Of a DNA stretch of 64,000 nt, positions 63,621 to 64,000 are shown piece after piece. The notes under the pieces are model-generated. The model saw only the letters and a list, made by a program, of their open reading frames with translations, was not told the DNA's origin and did not search any database. Both the position numbers and the translations under genes were made by a program. Source of the stretch: Mariniradius saccharolyticus AK6 (GTDB lineage: Bacteria > Bacteroidota > Bacteroidia > Cytophagales > Cyclobacteriaceae); contig NZ_AMZY02000019.1 of assembly GCF_000330725.2 (NCBI RefSeq), forward strand, positions 1 through 64,000, in the 5' to 3' direction. Positions within the stretch are counted from its first letter, which is position 1. The number at the start of each line of letters is the position of its first letter.

Positions 63621-64000
63621 ATGAGCAAAAAAAACAATATCGAACAACGAATCCTGGAAGTTGCCTACCGGTTTTTCATCCAGCATGGCTATAAAAACAC
63701 CACCATGGATGACATTGCCACGGAGTTGGCGATGAGCAAAAAGACGCTTTACAAATACTTCCCAGGCAAACTGGAGCTTTTGGGAGCAGCATTCGATATG
63801 CTCAGAACCAAGCTTGCCATCAAAGTAAGTGCCTTGTTGGAGAATCCCCACATACCCTATACTGCCAAGTTCAAATCCCTTCTCACCACCGTAGCCGCGG
63901 ATATCTCCAGTATCAATCCTAAAATCCTGGACGAATTGCGTGATCATGCCCCGGAAATCTGGACAGAACTGCTGACTTACATTCGTGAGTCCGGCTATCT
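63621..64000 (+). CDS. TetR/AcrR-family regulator, cut by window end
   Basis: Translation from the ATG at 63621 gives MSKKNNIEQRILEVAYRFFI, then QHGYKNTTMDDIATELAMSK and KTLYKYFPGKLELLGAAFDM, a standard TetR helix-turn-helix (about residues 8-55). The following 70 residues (KFKSLLTTVAADISSINPKI, LDELRDHAPEIWTELLTYIR) begin the ligand-binding domain. The frame is open to the last base, so at least 126 residues are coded and the end is missing. It is divergent from ligA. Such regulators usually control an efflux operon downstream. Confidence 0.9.
   Translation, partial: MSKKNNIEQRILEVAYRFFIQHGYKNTTMDDIATELAMSKKTLYKYFPGKLELLGAAFDMLRTKLAIKVSALLENPHIPYTAKFKSLLTTVAADISSINPKILDELRDHAPEIWTELLTYIRESGY

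Overview
The window looks like a chromosomal segment of a member of the Bacteroidota, most likely order Cytophagales and near Algoriphagus or Cyclobacterium. Several things point that way. The promoter-like sites fit the Bacteroidota pattern TTG-N18/21-TAnnTTTG. There is a menaquinone gene set (menI-menF-menD), many short signal-peptide beta-barrel proteins, a ligA-DUF6913-dapA operon, a full SUF operon, and large exported peptidases and a BNR-repeat protein. The taxon is inferred from gene content, not from a marker-gene comparison. No rRNA, tRNA, CRISPR array, prophage or complete insertion sequence was seen. The 3' end of the window cuts a TetR-family gene.

Layout. 0-4 kb: an exported redoxin, a SirB1-like protein, a carboxyltransferase beta subunit of methylcrotonyl-CoA carboxylase type and a beta-barrel protein. 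4-10 kb: histidine degradation genes hutH, hutI and hutU on the minus strand, with a MntA-HepT toxin-antitoxin pair between hutI and hutU. 10-14 kb: an ORF6N protein, a LysR regulator, a VapBC pair with a palindromic operator, and a membrane-anchored XRE protein. 14-18 kb: menaquinone genes, a phosphatase and a small exported protein. 18-20 kb: an accessory patch with a group II intron domain V/VI relic that carries a palindromic insertion, an AT-rich lipoprotein gene and almost 600 bases without a convincing gene. 20-23 kb: an M20 peptidase, a three-domain SRPBCC-PhnB-PhnB fusion and a second SRPBCC protein.

23-30.4 kb holds the most notable system: a tightly packed minus-strand operon dabA-dabB-sulP followed by a carbonic-anhydrase-like protein that seems to have lost its zinc ligands. 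A small acidic exported protein lies just upstream. DabA keeps the four expected metal-site residues with the spacing of characterised DabA. The cluster is read as an energy-coupled inorganic-carbon uptake module in a probable heterotroph, which could feed bicarbonate-dependent carboxylases such as the one at 1.6-3.2 kb.

30.5-38 kb: a TIM-barrel isomerase/epimerase-like protein, a lipoprotein, a DUF481 outer-membrane protein behind a palindromic promoter, a LOG-type protein, a DEAD-box helicase with an RG/ER-rich tail, a eukaryotic-type acyl-CoA-binding protein and citrate synthase. 38-45 kb: sufB-sufC-sufD-sufS-sufE-DUF59 and a bacilliredoxin, then an Lrp/AsnC regulator with an inverted-repeat operator region. 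45-59.6 kb: exported and envelope proteins (TonB-C-like, M14 carboxypeptidase with calcium-type loops, S9 peptidase, NlpE-META lipoprotein, BNR-repeat protein with a LolA-like partner) and formate-tetrahydrofolate ligase. 59.6-64 kb: dapA, DUF6913 and an unusually long ligA with about 140 inserted residues, then a divergent TetR regulator. Base-level positions of short sites were counted by hand and may be off by one.
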